A DNA stretch of 64,000 nt from CAVXJN01 sp963773585 (GCA_963773585.1 CAVZBR010000004.1:682001-746000); one strand, 5' to 3'. Positions 18,054 to 26,542 are shown, numbered from the stretch's first letter. Notes: generated from the letters alone by a model not told the origin. Translations and numbers: made by a program.

Positions 18054-18839
18054 TCAAGCGGTGTCGCGGCGGGTATCGAGCAACCGTTTGAGACCGTCGG
18101 GCGGGTCGCCAACGTATTCGATCGGGGTGCGCATCGTCGCGCAGGACGCCAAGCGCTCCGTGTCCAGTATGGTAATGCCGGAGCCGGAGATTTTGATGAT
18201 GCCTTCGAGGCTGAGGCGGCGCAGCGTGCGGCTTACATGTACGTTGCTAAGACCGAGGGCGTCGGCGAGGTCGCTTTGAGTGCCGGGGAAATGGAATGTG
18301 TTGCCCTGTACCATCGAGATGATCTGCAATCTGGACTCAAGTTCGCGCAGCAGATAGGCAATACGCTCGAACGCGTTCATACGACCTACCGCTACCAGAT
18401 GCGCGCGCGTCATGGTGCTTTCGTAGGTTTCGTGCCACCAAAATGCCGCGCCCAGCCTGGGCGAACGGGTAACCAGGTCGAGCACCTGCTGGCGGTTCAT
18501 GCGCGTGACCCGGACTGCCGTCATGGCAGTGATGGAATGCACCGCGTTGCGTTCGACAAACGTGGTCGGGTCGCAAAAATCGCCGGGCAGCACAAAGTTC
18601 AGGATTTGGCGACGACCGTCTGGCAAGGTGCGAGACCGCACCGCCCAGCCTTCCGCAAGCAGGTATGCGCCGTTAACCGGTTCGCCGGAACGAACGATCT
18701 GGGCCTTGGCGGCGAAGGTTTCCTGGTTACTGAACAGGCCGGTGAGATAGTCTTGTTCGGCTTGGGTAAGATGCAGGAAGCGGCCGAGTTTTACGAGCAG
18801 CGGGTGAAGCACTTGAATACCCCCCGTCATCGTATCCAT
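18054..18839 (-). CDS. Crp/Fnr family transcriptional regulator
   Basis: About 261 residues. The N-terminal half is a cyclic-nucleotide-binding-like beta barrel (LPDGRRQILNFVLPGDFCDP), followed by a long dimer helix and a Crp-type winged helix with recognition segment TQSDLADALGLSNVHVSRTL. The N-terminal cysteines of Fnr are missing, so it does not bind an iron-sulfur cluster that way. The cAMP-contact residues are not clearly conserved, so the ligand is unknown. Start choices are ATG 18839, ATG 18830 or TTG 18890; none has a strong ribosome site. It converges on the CDF gene and is divergent from a PilZ gene. Confidence 0.9.
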   Translation of the reverse strand: MDTMTGGIQVLHPLLVKLGRFLHLTQAEQDYLTGLFSNQETFAAKAQIVRSGEPVNGAYLLAEGWAVRSRTLPDGRRQILNFVLPGDFCDPTTFVERNAVHSITAMTAVRVTRMNRQQVLDLVTRSPRLGAAFWWHETYESTMTRAHLVAVGRMNAFERIAYLLRELESRLQIISMVQGNTFHFPGTQSDLADALGLSNVHVSRTLRRLSLEGIIKISGSGITILDTERLASCATMRTPIEYVGDPPDGLKRLLDTRRDTA

Positions 18840-18991
18840 GAACTGCGTAGTTTGGGCCTCAATGATGCTAAACTCTATAGGGCTTTTCAAGGAAGCGGAA
18901 AACTAAATCCTTGAGGGGAGGGGCGCTTAACCCATGTTATTGCTTGCTGCACAAAGTGGGAATTAAATGACGCTCGAGGGCTCGGAGTCGA

Positions 18992-19351
18992 ATGTCGATG
19001 GAAAACCGAAGTAGTAACCGGGTGCCGGTCACCGGCCGGGTGCGTATCCACGGGGACGGTCAAGTGGTTGACGCCTATGCCCGGGATTTGGGCCTGGACG
19101 GCATATTGGTGGAAAGTGATGCCGATTGGTTGCAGCAGAATGCCGCGGTGCAGGTCGAGCTGTCCTTGCCAATCGAACAGAATCACCGTACCTACCGCGT
19201 TCGAGCTTTTGTGGTGCAGCAAAGCGGCGGCGGCACACGATTGACGTTCGCCAACCCGGATCAGGAGATGCTGGAATCGACGGTGGCTGTGCTGCGCAGT
19301 TCGCGCGGCCCCGACGGTTCCGCGCCGATTACACTCGGCTCGCTCCCGTGA
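18992..19351 (+). CDS. PilZ domain protein with degenerate second motif
   Basis: 119 residues. It keeps an RxxxR motif (RSSNR, residues 6-10), while the second cyclic-di-GMP motif reads DLGLDG, with Gly in place of the usual Ser (DxSxxG). The fold is otherwise PilZ-like. It may bind cyclic-di-GMP weakly or have lost binding. Cytoplasmic, single domain. It is divergent from the Crp-type regulator, and 102-153 bases separate the starts depending on which regulator start is used. Confidence 0.8.
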   Translation: MSMENRSSNRVPVTGRVRIHGDGQVVDAYARDLGLDGILVESDADWLQQNAAVQVELSLPIEQNHRTYRVRAFVVQQSGGGTRLTFANPDQEMLESTVAVLRSSRGPDGSAPITLGSLP

Positions 19352-19365
19352 CCTGATGCCGGAAC

Positions 19366-19392
19366 AAAAAAAGCCCCGCCATCCGGCGGGGC
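19366..19392 (-). terminator. Rho-independent terminator, minus strand
   Basis: GCCCCGCC (19373-19380) and GGCGGGGC (19385-19392) make a perfect eight-base-pair stem with a four-base loop. Read on the minus strand it is followed by seven T. On the plus strand there is no T-run, so it ends a minus-strand transcript. The only candidate is the small transcript starting near 19580. Confidence 0.85.
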
Positions 19393-19414
19393 CATTCAGA
19401 GCATAACTGAACAT

Positions 19415-19507
19415 CTATTTGTGCCAGTGCGCAGTGGCTTCTACTGCCGTGGCCAAGTGCCGTTGTCCGCCGGCAGCCCCCAATCCGAGCACTTTGCACC
19501 CTGACAT
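19415..19507 (-). CDS. candidate 30-residue small protein
   Basis: An ATG at 19507 follows an AAGGAT ribosome site (19514-19519) by six bases and opens a 30-codon frame ending at a TAG 22 bases before a strong minus-strand terminator. The peptide begins MSGCKVLGLGAAGG and ends with HWHK; it holds one cysteine and four histidines and has no signal peptide. A sigma-54 promoter lies about 85 bases upstream. I recognise no family. Promoter, ribosome site, frame and terminator line up, which makes chance less likely, but there is no homology support. The transcript could instead be a non-coding RNA. Confidence 0.45.
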   Translation of the reverse strand: MSGCKVLGLGAAGGQRHLATAVEATAHWHK

Positions 19508-19589
19508 ACCGCGATCCTTGGGGTACTGCTCTGTCGGCTGCGGAGTGCCGCTTCCCCGAATGACCGTTGTATGCCCGTGCTCATAATTA

Positions 19590-19607
19590 AGGCAAATCCC
19601 ATGCCAA
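19590..19607 (-). promoter_or_regulatory. sigma-54 promoter, minus strand
   Basis: On the minus strand the sequence TTGGCATGGGATTTGCC fits TGGCACG-N4-TTGC with one mismatch. The -24 GG (19604-19605) and -12 GC (19592-19593) are exactly ten bases apart. The start would be near 19580, leading to a 30-codon frame and a strong terminator. Confidence 0.65.
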
Positions 19608-19745
19608 TACGAACAGTGAGTAGCAAATGCCTTGTGAAGCCCAGTTTGGCGAGGCTCCAGCCCACTGCGGAAAAAAATGCTTTGTAAAGTGCGCTGACGC
19701 CGCCCCTGCGCCCCGCGTCGGGCCCTATGCCTTTGGTTATAGGGG

Positions 19746-19797
19746 AAAAACTTATATCAGAAGTTTTTACACTTGTTCTGTCACCGGAACGATGACA
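19746..19797. promoter_or_regulatory. two palindromes between divergent sigma-54 promoters, possible activator sites
   Basis: AAAAACTT (19746-19753) and AAGTTTTT (19761-19768) are perfect eight-base arms around seven bases. Eleven bases on, TGTCA (19779-19783) and TGACA (19793-19797) form a second perfect repeat with a nine-base spacer. They lie about 140 bases upstream of the minus-strand sigma-54 promoter and about 250 bases upstream of the plus-strand one, distances at which sigma-54 enhancer-binding activators work. Binding is inferred only. Confidence 0.4.
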
Positions 19798-20045
19798 AGG
19801 ATGCTGCGATGCACCTGTAAATCGGTACAAATCGCCGGCAGCGCAGCGCTCCCATGGGTTCGCGAGGCCGCCCGGCGGGGGCGGCGCAGTGTAGTATATC
19901 TGTCGGCTTTCGCATGCAAGCGCTTGAATTCTCCAAGAAAAACGCGTGTTTTCGATGTCAGCATACTTTACAGCTGCGTAACATCTACGTTGCAGTTGGT
20001 GCTCGAAGCTAGATAATTGAGAGCGAAAACAGGTCGTTACCTATG

Positions 20046-20063
20046 TTGGCCTGGCCTTTGCAT
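20046..20063 (+). promoter_or_regulatory. sigma-54 promoter of the PEP-CTERM gene
   Basis: TTGGCCTGGCCTTTGCAT matches TGGCACG-N4-TTGCW with GG (20048-20049) and GC (20060-20061) ten bases apart and TTGCA intact. It ends 55 bases before the start codon. PEP-CTERM genes in other bacteria are known to use sigma-54 with the PrsK/PrsR two-component system, which supports the call. Confidence 0.7.
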
Positions 20064-20118
20064 CAAACCGGCACAACAGGAACGTAGTTCTGATAGGACA
20101 GGAATCTGAGGTGCGAAT

Positions 20119-20754
20119 ATGACGAACGGGAACGCTTTTTCATCCGCCTTGCGTAAGGCAGCGTTGGGGTTATGCGTATTGGCATTGCCGCTGGCTGCCA
20201 TCGCAGGACCCATTATTGGCGATGTGCCCCTGGGCAAAGCCGTCACCGGTGGTCGCATGTTCGTGGGAAGCGACGGGGATGTGACCGCTACGTTCTTGGG
20301 CGGAGACGCCGCGTACACCAGCTCCCTGTTCGTGTATTCGCCATCGTCTCATTCCGGTGAAGTGTTCAATTCCAACTCCGCGATCGGAACCCAGGTCAAT
20401 ATTGGGTCGTTTGCGGCCGGCACCGAGTTGGTGTTCAGCTATTTTGTAAACAACACCGGCAAGACGTATATGTCGGGTCCGGCCGCGGCCAATGGCGACG
20501 GAGTCGCCCACGCCCGCGCCACAACCACCTACGACGGCGCACTGGATCAATACATGACCACCGTCGGCATGGAAGACCTGTGGGGCGGTGGCGACGCCGA
20601 CTACAACGACTTTCAGTTCCTGCTCTCGAATGTGGTTGATCCCGTCGATGGGTTAGTCGGCGCTTCGGTGCCTGAGCCCGGTCCGCTGGCGCTGTTGGGA
20701 GTCGCCGGCCTGGTGTTCGGATTCATGGGACGCCGTGCCCGTAGGACCCGCTAG
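20119..20754 (+). CDS. PEP-CTERM sorted exported protein with DUF4114-like domain
   Basis: 211 residues. A signal peptide (hydrophobic core LGLCVLALPLAAIAG) is followed by a secreted domain. Its segment DLWGGGDADYNDFQF is typical of the DUF4114 calcium-binding-like domain found in many PEP-CTERM proteins. The C-terminus is a canonical sorting signal: VPEPGPLALLG, a hydrophobic helix, then RRARRTR. Exosortase (EpsH/XrtA), not present in the window, would process it for extracellular matrix or surface use. GAGGTG seven bases before the ATG gives the start. It has its own sigma-54 promoter and terminator, so it is a single-gene unit. Confidence 0.93.
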   Translation: MTNGNAFSSALRKAALGLCVLALPLAAIAGPIIGDVPLGKAVTGGRMFVGSDGDVTATFLGGDAAYTSSLFVYSPSSHSGEVFNSNSAIGTQVNIGSFAAGTELVFSYFVNNTGKTYMSGPAAANGDGVAHARATTTYDGALDQYMTTVGMEDLWGGGDADYNDFQFLLSNVVDPVDGLVGASVPEPGPLALLGVAGLVFGFMGRRARRTR

Positions 20755-20779
20755 CCGGCCGCTTCTGCCGGTTGATACC

Positions 20780-20806
20780 AAAGCCCCGTCTCGGCGGGGC
20801 TTTTTT
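20780..20806 (+). terminator. Rho-independent terminator after the PEP-CTERM gene
   Basis: AAGCCCCG and CGGGGCTT form an eight-base-pair stem around a short loop, followed by six T (20801-20806). It lies 26 bases after the stop codon. Confidence 0.9.
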
Positions 20807-20895
20807 GTGGGTGCAGGCTCGTGTTTCCGGCGGGCGTCGCGCTTCGCGCTTGGACTACGCTTGATCTCCAGTCCCATCGCGCGGGAGCATCGACG

Positions 20896-21441
20896 ATGAA
20901 CAAGAACATACAGCGCGGTCTGATCGTTCCACTGGCGATATTGCTGGCGGCATGTGCAGCGGAGCCTGGGCGCGAGACCGCAGCCGTCCCGGCGGAGGTC
21001 GGGACCCTGCAATTGAATCAGCCGCTCACCATACCGGCCCATCGAGGCTGGCTCTACGTGCAAGGCGGCAAAGTCTATCAAGGCACCGGTTATATCTCCT
21101 TGCAGGGCCTCGACCAGTATTATCCAAACTGTCGCCTCGAGCTCCGCCGCGCCAACGCCGACCCGGTCACTATAGCGCCGCAGAGATTCCGTATCGTTGC
21201 CGTGACGCACGACCGTGACTTCGTCGAGCGATCTCCGGTGATGGTGGCGTCTTTGGATTTACGCGCCGCTGCCTCCGGCCCGGTAATCATGGCGACTTCG
21301 TTCTACCTGGAGTCGGCGCAGCAGCCGCAGGTTTGGCGTTTGCGTTGCGCGCACTGGGAGGACCCGTGGGACGCGCGGTACCTCACCACAGCCCAGATCT
21401 ACAAGGCCGTCGGAAAGGTCTTCACTTTTACGCCCCCCTGA
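20896..21441 (+). CDS. hypothetical lipoprotein
   Basis: 181 residues with a lipobox (LLAACAA, Cys20), so exported and lipid-modified. The mature part is beta-rich (WLYVQGGKVYQGTGYISLQG, then a CRLEL strand) and includes two further cysteines (Cys88 in the strand and one near RLRCAHW) that could form a disulfide. I do not recognise the family. The ATG at 20896 is chosen because it gives the signal peptide. It lies between the PEP-CTERM terminator and the ethylene-receptor-like kinase. Confidence 0.8.
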   Translation: MNKNIQRGLIVPLAILLAACAAEPGRETAAVPAEVGTLQLNQPLTIPAHRGWLYVQGGKVYQGTGYISLQGLDQYYPNCRLELRRANADPVTIAPQRFRIVAVTHDRDFVERSPVMVASLDLRAAASGPVIMATSFYLESAQQPQVWRLRCAHWEDPWDARYLTTAQIYKAVGKVFTFTPP

Positions 21442-21561
21442 GAGCTTCGTCAGCGATACGGCCGAAGCGGGTCCGCTTGACCACCCCAGAAGCCACGTCG
21501 ATGATGGGCAAATGCGCCATCTGCACGGGCGCCTCCAATTTGTTCGCACGACGGTGCCGCC

Positions 21562-23196
21562 ATGGACGCACTTCGCAAATTATTTGAGAACGATTTCATG
21601 CCCCACGGGGTGTGTTATTTGTGGCGCCCCGACATCCTCTGGCTGAACGTCGGATCCGATGTCATGATCGCAGCGGCATATTATTCGATTCCGCTTGCCT
21701 TGTTTCTGTTCGTGCAGCGTCGCCATGATCTGACTTTCCGCTGGGTGTTCTGGCTGTTTGCTGCGTTCATCCTGCTGTGCGGCACGACCCACATCCTCGG
21801 CGCGGTTACGGTCTGGGATCCCCTATATCGTCTCCAAGGTTGGGTGAAGTTGTTGACCGCGGGGGTGTCGGTGGCCACCGCGATTTTGCTTTGGCCACTG
21901 TTGCCACGGGCGCTCGCGCTGCCTAGCCCGGCACAATTGGCGCACAACAATGCGTTGTTACAGGCGGAAATGAGCGAGCGGCAGCGGCGCGAAGCCGAAC
22001 TCGTGGAACTGCAATCCCGCCTCGAACGCACCGTCGAGGAGCGAACCGCAGAACTGGCGCGCTCCAACCGCAAGCTCGCGTACCAGGCGCAGCGCCTGAC
22101 CGAGGCGAATCAGCGCAAGGATCGCTTTCTCGGGGTGCTGGCCCACGAACTTCGATCACCGCTGGTGCCGATTCGAAATGCCGCCTTTCTGTTGAAGGAG
22201 CAAAGCGCACACGAGCCGCTGCAAGTCGAGCGTGTTGCCGATCTGATCGAGGACCAGGTGCGCCATATGGCGCGTCTGATTGACGATCTGGGCGACGTGC
22301 AGCGCATTGTCCACGGCGAAATCGAACTGCGCCGCGAGTCCATCGACACCGGCGAATTGATAGCGACGGTCGCGCAAACGGTCGCGCCGCTGCTCGACGA
22401 GCACGGCCACCAACTCTCCATCTCCGTGCCTGAACATCCGCCGCAGCTCGAAGCCGATCCCGCGCGCCTGCGGCAAGTGCTCACCAGTCTGCTCACCAAC
22501 GCTGCGCTCTATACCGACCCCGGGGGCCACATCCAGCTGCAGGTCGGCGCAGAGGACGGCGATGTTGTATTTCGAGTCCGTGACAACGGCATGGGCATCC
22601 CGGAAATTGAATATGAGTCCATGTTCGAGATGTTTACCCGCACCGCGCAATCTATCGAACGCGCGAAGTCTGGTTTGGGGCTGGGCCTTGCAGTGGTGCG
22701 CCGTTTGGTAGAGCTCCACGGCGGCAGTGTCACCGTGCACAGCGAGGGCATCGGCAAGGGCAGCGAGTTCACGGTTCGGTTGCCGGCCGCAGCGCGGGCG
22801 CCCAGTGCAGCAAGCGACTCGGCTATGCCACGAGCCGATTTGCGGGGCTTGGACATTCTGGTGGTGGACGATCACAAATTGACTGCCGACAGTTTGTGCG
22901 AGGCGTTGCGCCATGAAGGTGCCGCCGCGCGCCCCAGTTATAGCGGCACAGAGGCGTTGGCGTCGCTTGCCGCATCTTGCCCCGACGTGCTGTTGCTGGA
23001 TCTCGGTCTGCCAGACATGCCGGGCGAGAAGGTGGCGCGGCAAGTGCGCGCTGAATCAGGACGCAATGCGCCCTTGATCGTGGCGCTCACGGGATTTGTC
23101 GAAACGCCGCGCCCCGAGGACGGCTTCGATTTTCACTTGGTCAAGCCTGTGGCGTTGCCCGACTTGCTGAAGCTCCTGGCCGAACGGCGCCGGTAA
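21562..23196 (+). CDS. ethylene-receptor-like hybrid histidine kinase
   Basis: 544 residues. Residues 25-110 hold about four hydrophobic helices matching the plant ETR1 and cyanobacterial ethylene-binding domain. Every residue known to matter in ETR1 is present at the same spacing: Asp33, Tyr40, Ile43, Pro44, Ile70, Cys73 and His77 (ETR1 25, 32, 35, 36, 62, 65, 69). Cys and His are the copper ligands. A coiled coil (130-185) leads to HisKA (AHELRSP, His195), then an ATPase domain (NAALYTDPGG, DNGMGI, GLGLGLAV) and a receiver with phosphoacceptor Asp480. A GAF domain, found in plant receptors, is absent. Inner membrane. It may sense ethylene through Cu(I). Confidence 0.93.
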   Translation: MDALRKLFENDFMPHGVCYLWRPDILWLNVGSDVMIAAAYYSIPLALFLFVQRRHDLTFRWVFWLFAAFILLCGTTHILGAVTVWDPLYRLQGWVKLLTAGVSVATAILLWPLLPRALALPSPAQLAHNNALLQAEMSERQRREAELVELQSRLERTVEERTAELARSNRKLAYQAQRLTEANQRKDRFLGVLAHELRSPLVPIRNAAFLLKEQSAHEPLQVERVADLIEDQVRHMARLIDDLGDVQRIVHGEIELRRESIDTGELIATVAQTVAPLLDEHGHQLSISVPEHPPQLEADPARLRQVLTSLLTNAALYTDPGGHIQLQVGAEDGDVVFRVRDNGMGIPEIEYESMFEMFTRTAQSIERAKSGLGLGLAVVRRLVELHGGSVTVHSEGIGKGSEFTVRLPAAARAPSAASDSAMPRADLRGLDILVVDDHKLTADSLCEALRHEGAAARPSYSGTEALASLAASCPDVLLLDLGLPDMPGEKVARQVRAESGRNAPLIVALTGFVETPRPEDGFDFHLVKPVALPDLLKLLAERRR

Positions 23197-23209
23197 AATT
23201 CACCTGCGG

Positions 23210-25198
23210 CTAACTGCCGCGCAATTGCGCCAGATTTCGAAACTGATCCAAGCAGTCGGGATTACTGAGTGCGTCGACGTTGCTTACCGGTTGTTCGTGT
23301 ACCACCGCTCGTACGGCCAACTCGGCGATCTTGCCGCTGCGGGTTCGCGGCAATTCCACCACCTGGATGATTTCGGCTGGCACGTGGCGTGCAGTGGTAT
23401 TGGCCCGAATGACCGCCCTTATGCGACGCTCCAATTCCGGATCCAATGCTGACGCCTGCTGTAGTACTACGAACAGAACGATGCGCTCGTCGCCTTGCCA
23501 GCGCTGGCCGATGGCGAGGCTTTCGAGTACCTCCGGCAGTGATTCGGCTTGCCGGTAGAGTTCGGCGGTTCCGATGCGCACGCCGCCCGGATTCAAGACG
23601 GCATCGGAGCGGCCGTAGATGATCAGGCCCTCATGTGCGGTGAGTTCCGCATAGTCACCTTGGGCCCAGACGCCTGGGAAACGATCGAAATACGCGCTGT
23701 GGTAACGACTGCCGTCGGGATCGCCCCAGAAGCCGACGGGCATGGAAGGGAACGGTTTGCGGCACACCAGCTCGCCCTTGCCTTGCCGGATCGATTGTCC
23801 ACGATCGTCCAATACCTCGACCGCCATACCGAGTCCGCGACACTGTAGTTCGCCGCGATATACTGGTTGCATGGGGTTGCCCAGCGCGAAGCACGACACG
23901 ATGTCGGTGCCGCCGGAAATCGATGCCAGCTGCAGATCGGATTTGATGTCGCGGTAGACGAAGTCAAACGACTCCGGCAGCAACGGGGATCCCGTCGAAA
24001 GCATACACCGAAGCCGGCTCAAGTCATTGCTGACCCTCGGTTGCACCCCCGCTTTTTCGATCGCAGACAAGTATTTTGCGCTGGTTCCGAATACCGTCAA
24101 TGCCTCCCGCTCGGCCAGATCGAACAGCGCGCCTGGGCCCGGGTGCATGGGAGATCCGTCGTACAGCACGATGGTCGCGCCGCGGGCGAGGCCGCTCACC
24201 AGCCAATTCCACATCATCCAGCCGCAGGTGGTGTAATAAAACAGGCGATCGTCGCGGCCGATCTCGGTATGCAGCGCATGCTCTTTCAGATGCTGTATCA
24301 ATGTGCCGCCGGCGCCGTGGACGATGCATTTCGGTGTGCCGGTGGTGCCGGAAGAAAACAGGATGTACAGCGGATGGTCGAAAGGCAGCTGGGCGAATTG
24401 GATTTCACCGCCGTCGCCAAGCAACGCGTCCCAAGTCATAGCGTTGTCGACGTCCGCTGCCGCGCTTTCGACGCTGGTGTGTAGGTAGGAGAATATCACG
24501 GTGTGCATCGGGCGCGGCAAGCGCGCGACGATTCCGCTCAGTTTTTCCATACAGTCGACCGACTTGCCTTTGTAGTAATAACCGTCGGCGGCGAACAATA
24601 CCTTGGGCGCGATTTGCGCAAACCGGTCGATGACGCCCGATTCGCCGAAATCCGGCGAGCACGAAGACCAGATTGCGCCGAGGCTGGTGGACGCGAGCAT
24701 GGCAACGACGGCCTCCGGGCAGTTGGGAGTCAGCGCGGCGATGCGATCTCCGGGGACGACGCCGATTCGGCGCAAGCCCGCAGCAACTCGGGCTACGGCC
24801 GCATACAGTTCGGCATAGCTCAGCGCGCGGCGCCGACCGCGCTCGTCGAGGAACACCACGGCCTCTTGTTGATCGCGGTAACGCAGCAGGTTTTCCGCGA
24901 AGTTCAACCGTGCGCCGCGAAACCAGCGCGCTCCTGGCATGCTTTCCTGGTGCTCCAAAACGCTGTCCCAGGGGCGGCTGTGGCGAATGCCGCAGAACCC
25001 CCACACGGCGGGCCAGAACAACTCCAGATGCTCCACGGACCAACGGTATAGACCGGCGTAATCCTCGATCTGGGGAGCCCATTCCTGGCGCACAAAGCGC
25101 AGGAAGGAATGCATCAGGGATTTTTCGATGCGCGCCGCGGAAGGCGTCCAAAGAGGGTTGCTCGTGGAGTCAGGCTGTGTTGTGCTTGCGCTGCCCAT
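23210..25198 (-). CDS. aacS: acetoacetyl-CoA synthetase (acetoacetate-CoA ligase)
   Basis: 662 residues, the usual length for this acyl-adenylate enzyme. The P-loop YILFSSGTTGTPKCIVHG, the GGTDIVSCF motif and the hinge/catalytic DAVLNPGGVRIGTAE and RTRSGKIAE stretches identify an ANL-superfamily ligase. The N-terminal WNPSxxR-like region reads LWTPSAARI, typical of acetoacetyl-CoA synthetases. The enzyme activates acetoacetate with ATP and CoA in the cytoplasm. The ATG at 25198 is chosen over an in-frame TTG at 25234. It is divergent from an aminotransferase gene, with only 36 bases between starts, so promoters probably overlap the genes. Confidence 0.93.
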   Translation of the reverse strand: MGSASTTQPDSTSNPLWTPSAARIEKSLMHSFLRFVRQEWAPQIEDYAGLYRWSVEHLELFWPAVWGFCGIRHSRPWDSVLEHQESMPGARWFRGARLNFAENLLRYRDQQEAVVFLDERGRRRALSYAELYAAVARVAAGLRRIGVVPGDRIAALTPNCPEAVVAMLASTSLGAIWSSCSPDFGESGVIDRFAQIAPKVLFAADGYYYKGKSVDCMEKLSGIVARLPRPMHTVIFSYLHTSVESAAADVDNAMTWDALLGDGGEIQFAQLPFDHPLYILFSSGTTGTPKCIVHGAGGTLIQHLKEHALHTEIGRDDRLFYYTTCGWMMWNWLVSGLARGATIVLYDGSPMHPGPGALFDLAEREALTVFGTSAKYLSAIEKAGVQPRVSNDLSRLRCMLSTGSPLLPESFDFVYRDIKSDLQLASISGGTDIVSCFALGNPMQPVYRGELQCRGLGMAVEVLDDRGQSIRQGKGELVCRKPFPSMPVGFWGDPDGSRYHSAYFDRFPGVWAQGDYAELTAHEGLIIYGRSDAVLNPGGVRIGTAELYRQAESLPEVLESLAIGQRWQGDERIVLFVVLQQASALDPELERRIRAVIRANTTARHVPAEIIQVVELPRTRSGKIAELAVRAVVHEQPVSNVDALSNPDCLDQFRNLAQLRGS

Positions 25199-25234
25199 GG
25201 TCTCGTAGGATACGAGCCTGGCGCCGATTAGCAA

Positions 25235-26542
25235 ATGGCCGTCACGATGGATCTACGTAAACGCTCCGCGCCTCGGGTTCAGCTCAACCTGAATGTGCGT
25301 GGAATGTCCAATTCGGCAACCCTCGCCATCAATGAACGCTGCGCGGAACTGCGTCAATCGGGCCGGGAAGTGTTCCGCCTTGGGCTTGGTCAATCGCCGT
25401 TCCCCGTCCCCGCGTCCGTGGTCGCCTCGCTGCAGGAAAATGCCCACCAGAAAGATTATCTCCCGGTCAGGGGCTTACCGCAGCTGCGCCAGGCGATCGC
25501 CAACTACTATCTGCGCACCGAAGGTTTGCGCTATTCCGCGGACTCGGTGCTGGTGGGGCCCGGCACCAAAGAGCTCATGTTTATCGTCCAAATGGTGTAT
25601 TACGGCGATCTGGTCATTCCAACGCCCAGTTGGGTGTCCTACGCACCCCAGGCTCACATCATCGGCCGCCACCTGCGCTGGATTCCCACCGATCCGCGCG
25701 ACGGTCTCGGCGTCACGCCGCAAGCGCTGAAGGAACTGTGCCGCCAGGATCCGGAACGACCTCGGCTGTTGATTTTGAACTATCCCGGGAATCCGACCGG
25801 CAGCGCTTACGGCGTTGAGCAACTGGAGGCGATTGCCAAAGTGGCACGTCGCTACCGCGTGTTGTTGTTGTCCGACGAAATCTATGGCGGGCTGCATTTC
25901 GAGGGCGAGCATGTTTCCATCGCACGGTTCTACCCCGAAGGCACCATTATCAGTAACGGTTTGAGCAAGTGGTGCGGCGCCGGCGGCTGGCGTCTCGGCG
26001 CGTTCGTGTTTCCGGAGTCACTTGGATGGTTGCTAAAAGCCATGGCGGCGGTGGCCAGCGAAACCTTTACTTCCACGAGCGCGCCGGTTCAATATGCGGC
26101 GGTGCGGGCATTCGAGGGCGGTGAGGATATCGAGCGCTATCTGCGCGATTGCCGCCGCATTCTCAAAGCGCTGGCGCGTTTCGCGTGGCGGCGTCTGGAG
26201 GCCGCGGGCGCTGTCGTGATCGAACCGAAAGGGGCGTTTTATCTGTTTCCCAATTTCGACCCCCTGCGCGAACGTCTGCACGCGCGCGGGATCGACAGCG
26301 GCGAACAGCTGTGTTGCAAAGCGCTGGACGAGACCGGCGTGGCAATGTTGCCGGGGGCGGCATTCGGGCGCCCGGCGAACGAGCTTTCTGCACGGATCGC
26401 GCTGGTGGATTTCGACGGCGCGAGAGCGCTGCAGGGCCTGCGCGAGATGAATCCGCAAGCGCCGTTGGGGGACGAGTTCCTCCGTCACCATTGTACCAAG
26501 GTCGTGCAAGCGGTGGATCGGTTGTGCGATTGGCTGCATTGA
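25235..26542 (+). CDS. class I/II PLP-dependent aminotransferase
   Basis: 435 residues. The PLP-binding lysine is in SNGLSKWCGAGGWRLG, the NYPGNPTGS and LLLSDEIYGGLHF motifs bind the cofactor and substrate, and the fold type I layout is complete. Substrate cannot be told from sequence; related proteins are annotated as aspartate-like aminotransferases. The ATG at 25235 or 25247 could be used; neither has a clear ribosome site. It is divergent from the acetoacetyl-CoA synthetase gene. Confidence 0.9.
   Translation: MAVTMDLRKRSAPRVQLNLNVRGMSNSATLAINERCAELRQSGREVFRLGLGQSPFPVPASVVASLQENAHQKDYLPVRGLPQLRQAIANYYLRTEGLRYSADSVLVGPGTKELMFIVQMVYYGDLVIPTPSWVSYAPQAHIIGRHLRWIPTDPRDGLGVTPQALKELCRQDPERPRLLILNYPGNPTGSAYGVEQLEAIAKVARRYRVLLLSDEIYGGLHFEGEHVSIARFYPEGTIISNGLSKWCGAGGWRLGAFVFPESLGWLLKAMAAVASETFTSTSAPVQYAAVRAFEGGEDIERYLRDCRRILKALARFAWRRLEAAGAVVIEPKGAFYLFPNFDPLRERLHARGIDSGEQLCCKALDETGVAMLPGAAFGRPANELSARIALVDFDGARALQGLREMNPQAPLGDEFLRHHCTKVVQAVDRLCDWLH

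Noticed and set aside
19441..19830. 129-codon minus-strand frame
   Set aside because: Overlaps the better supported sigma-54 promoter and 30-codon frame; no ribosome site or domain pattern.
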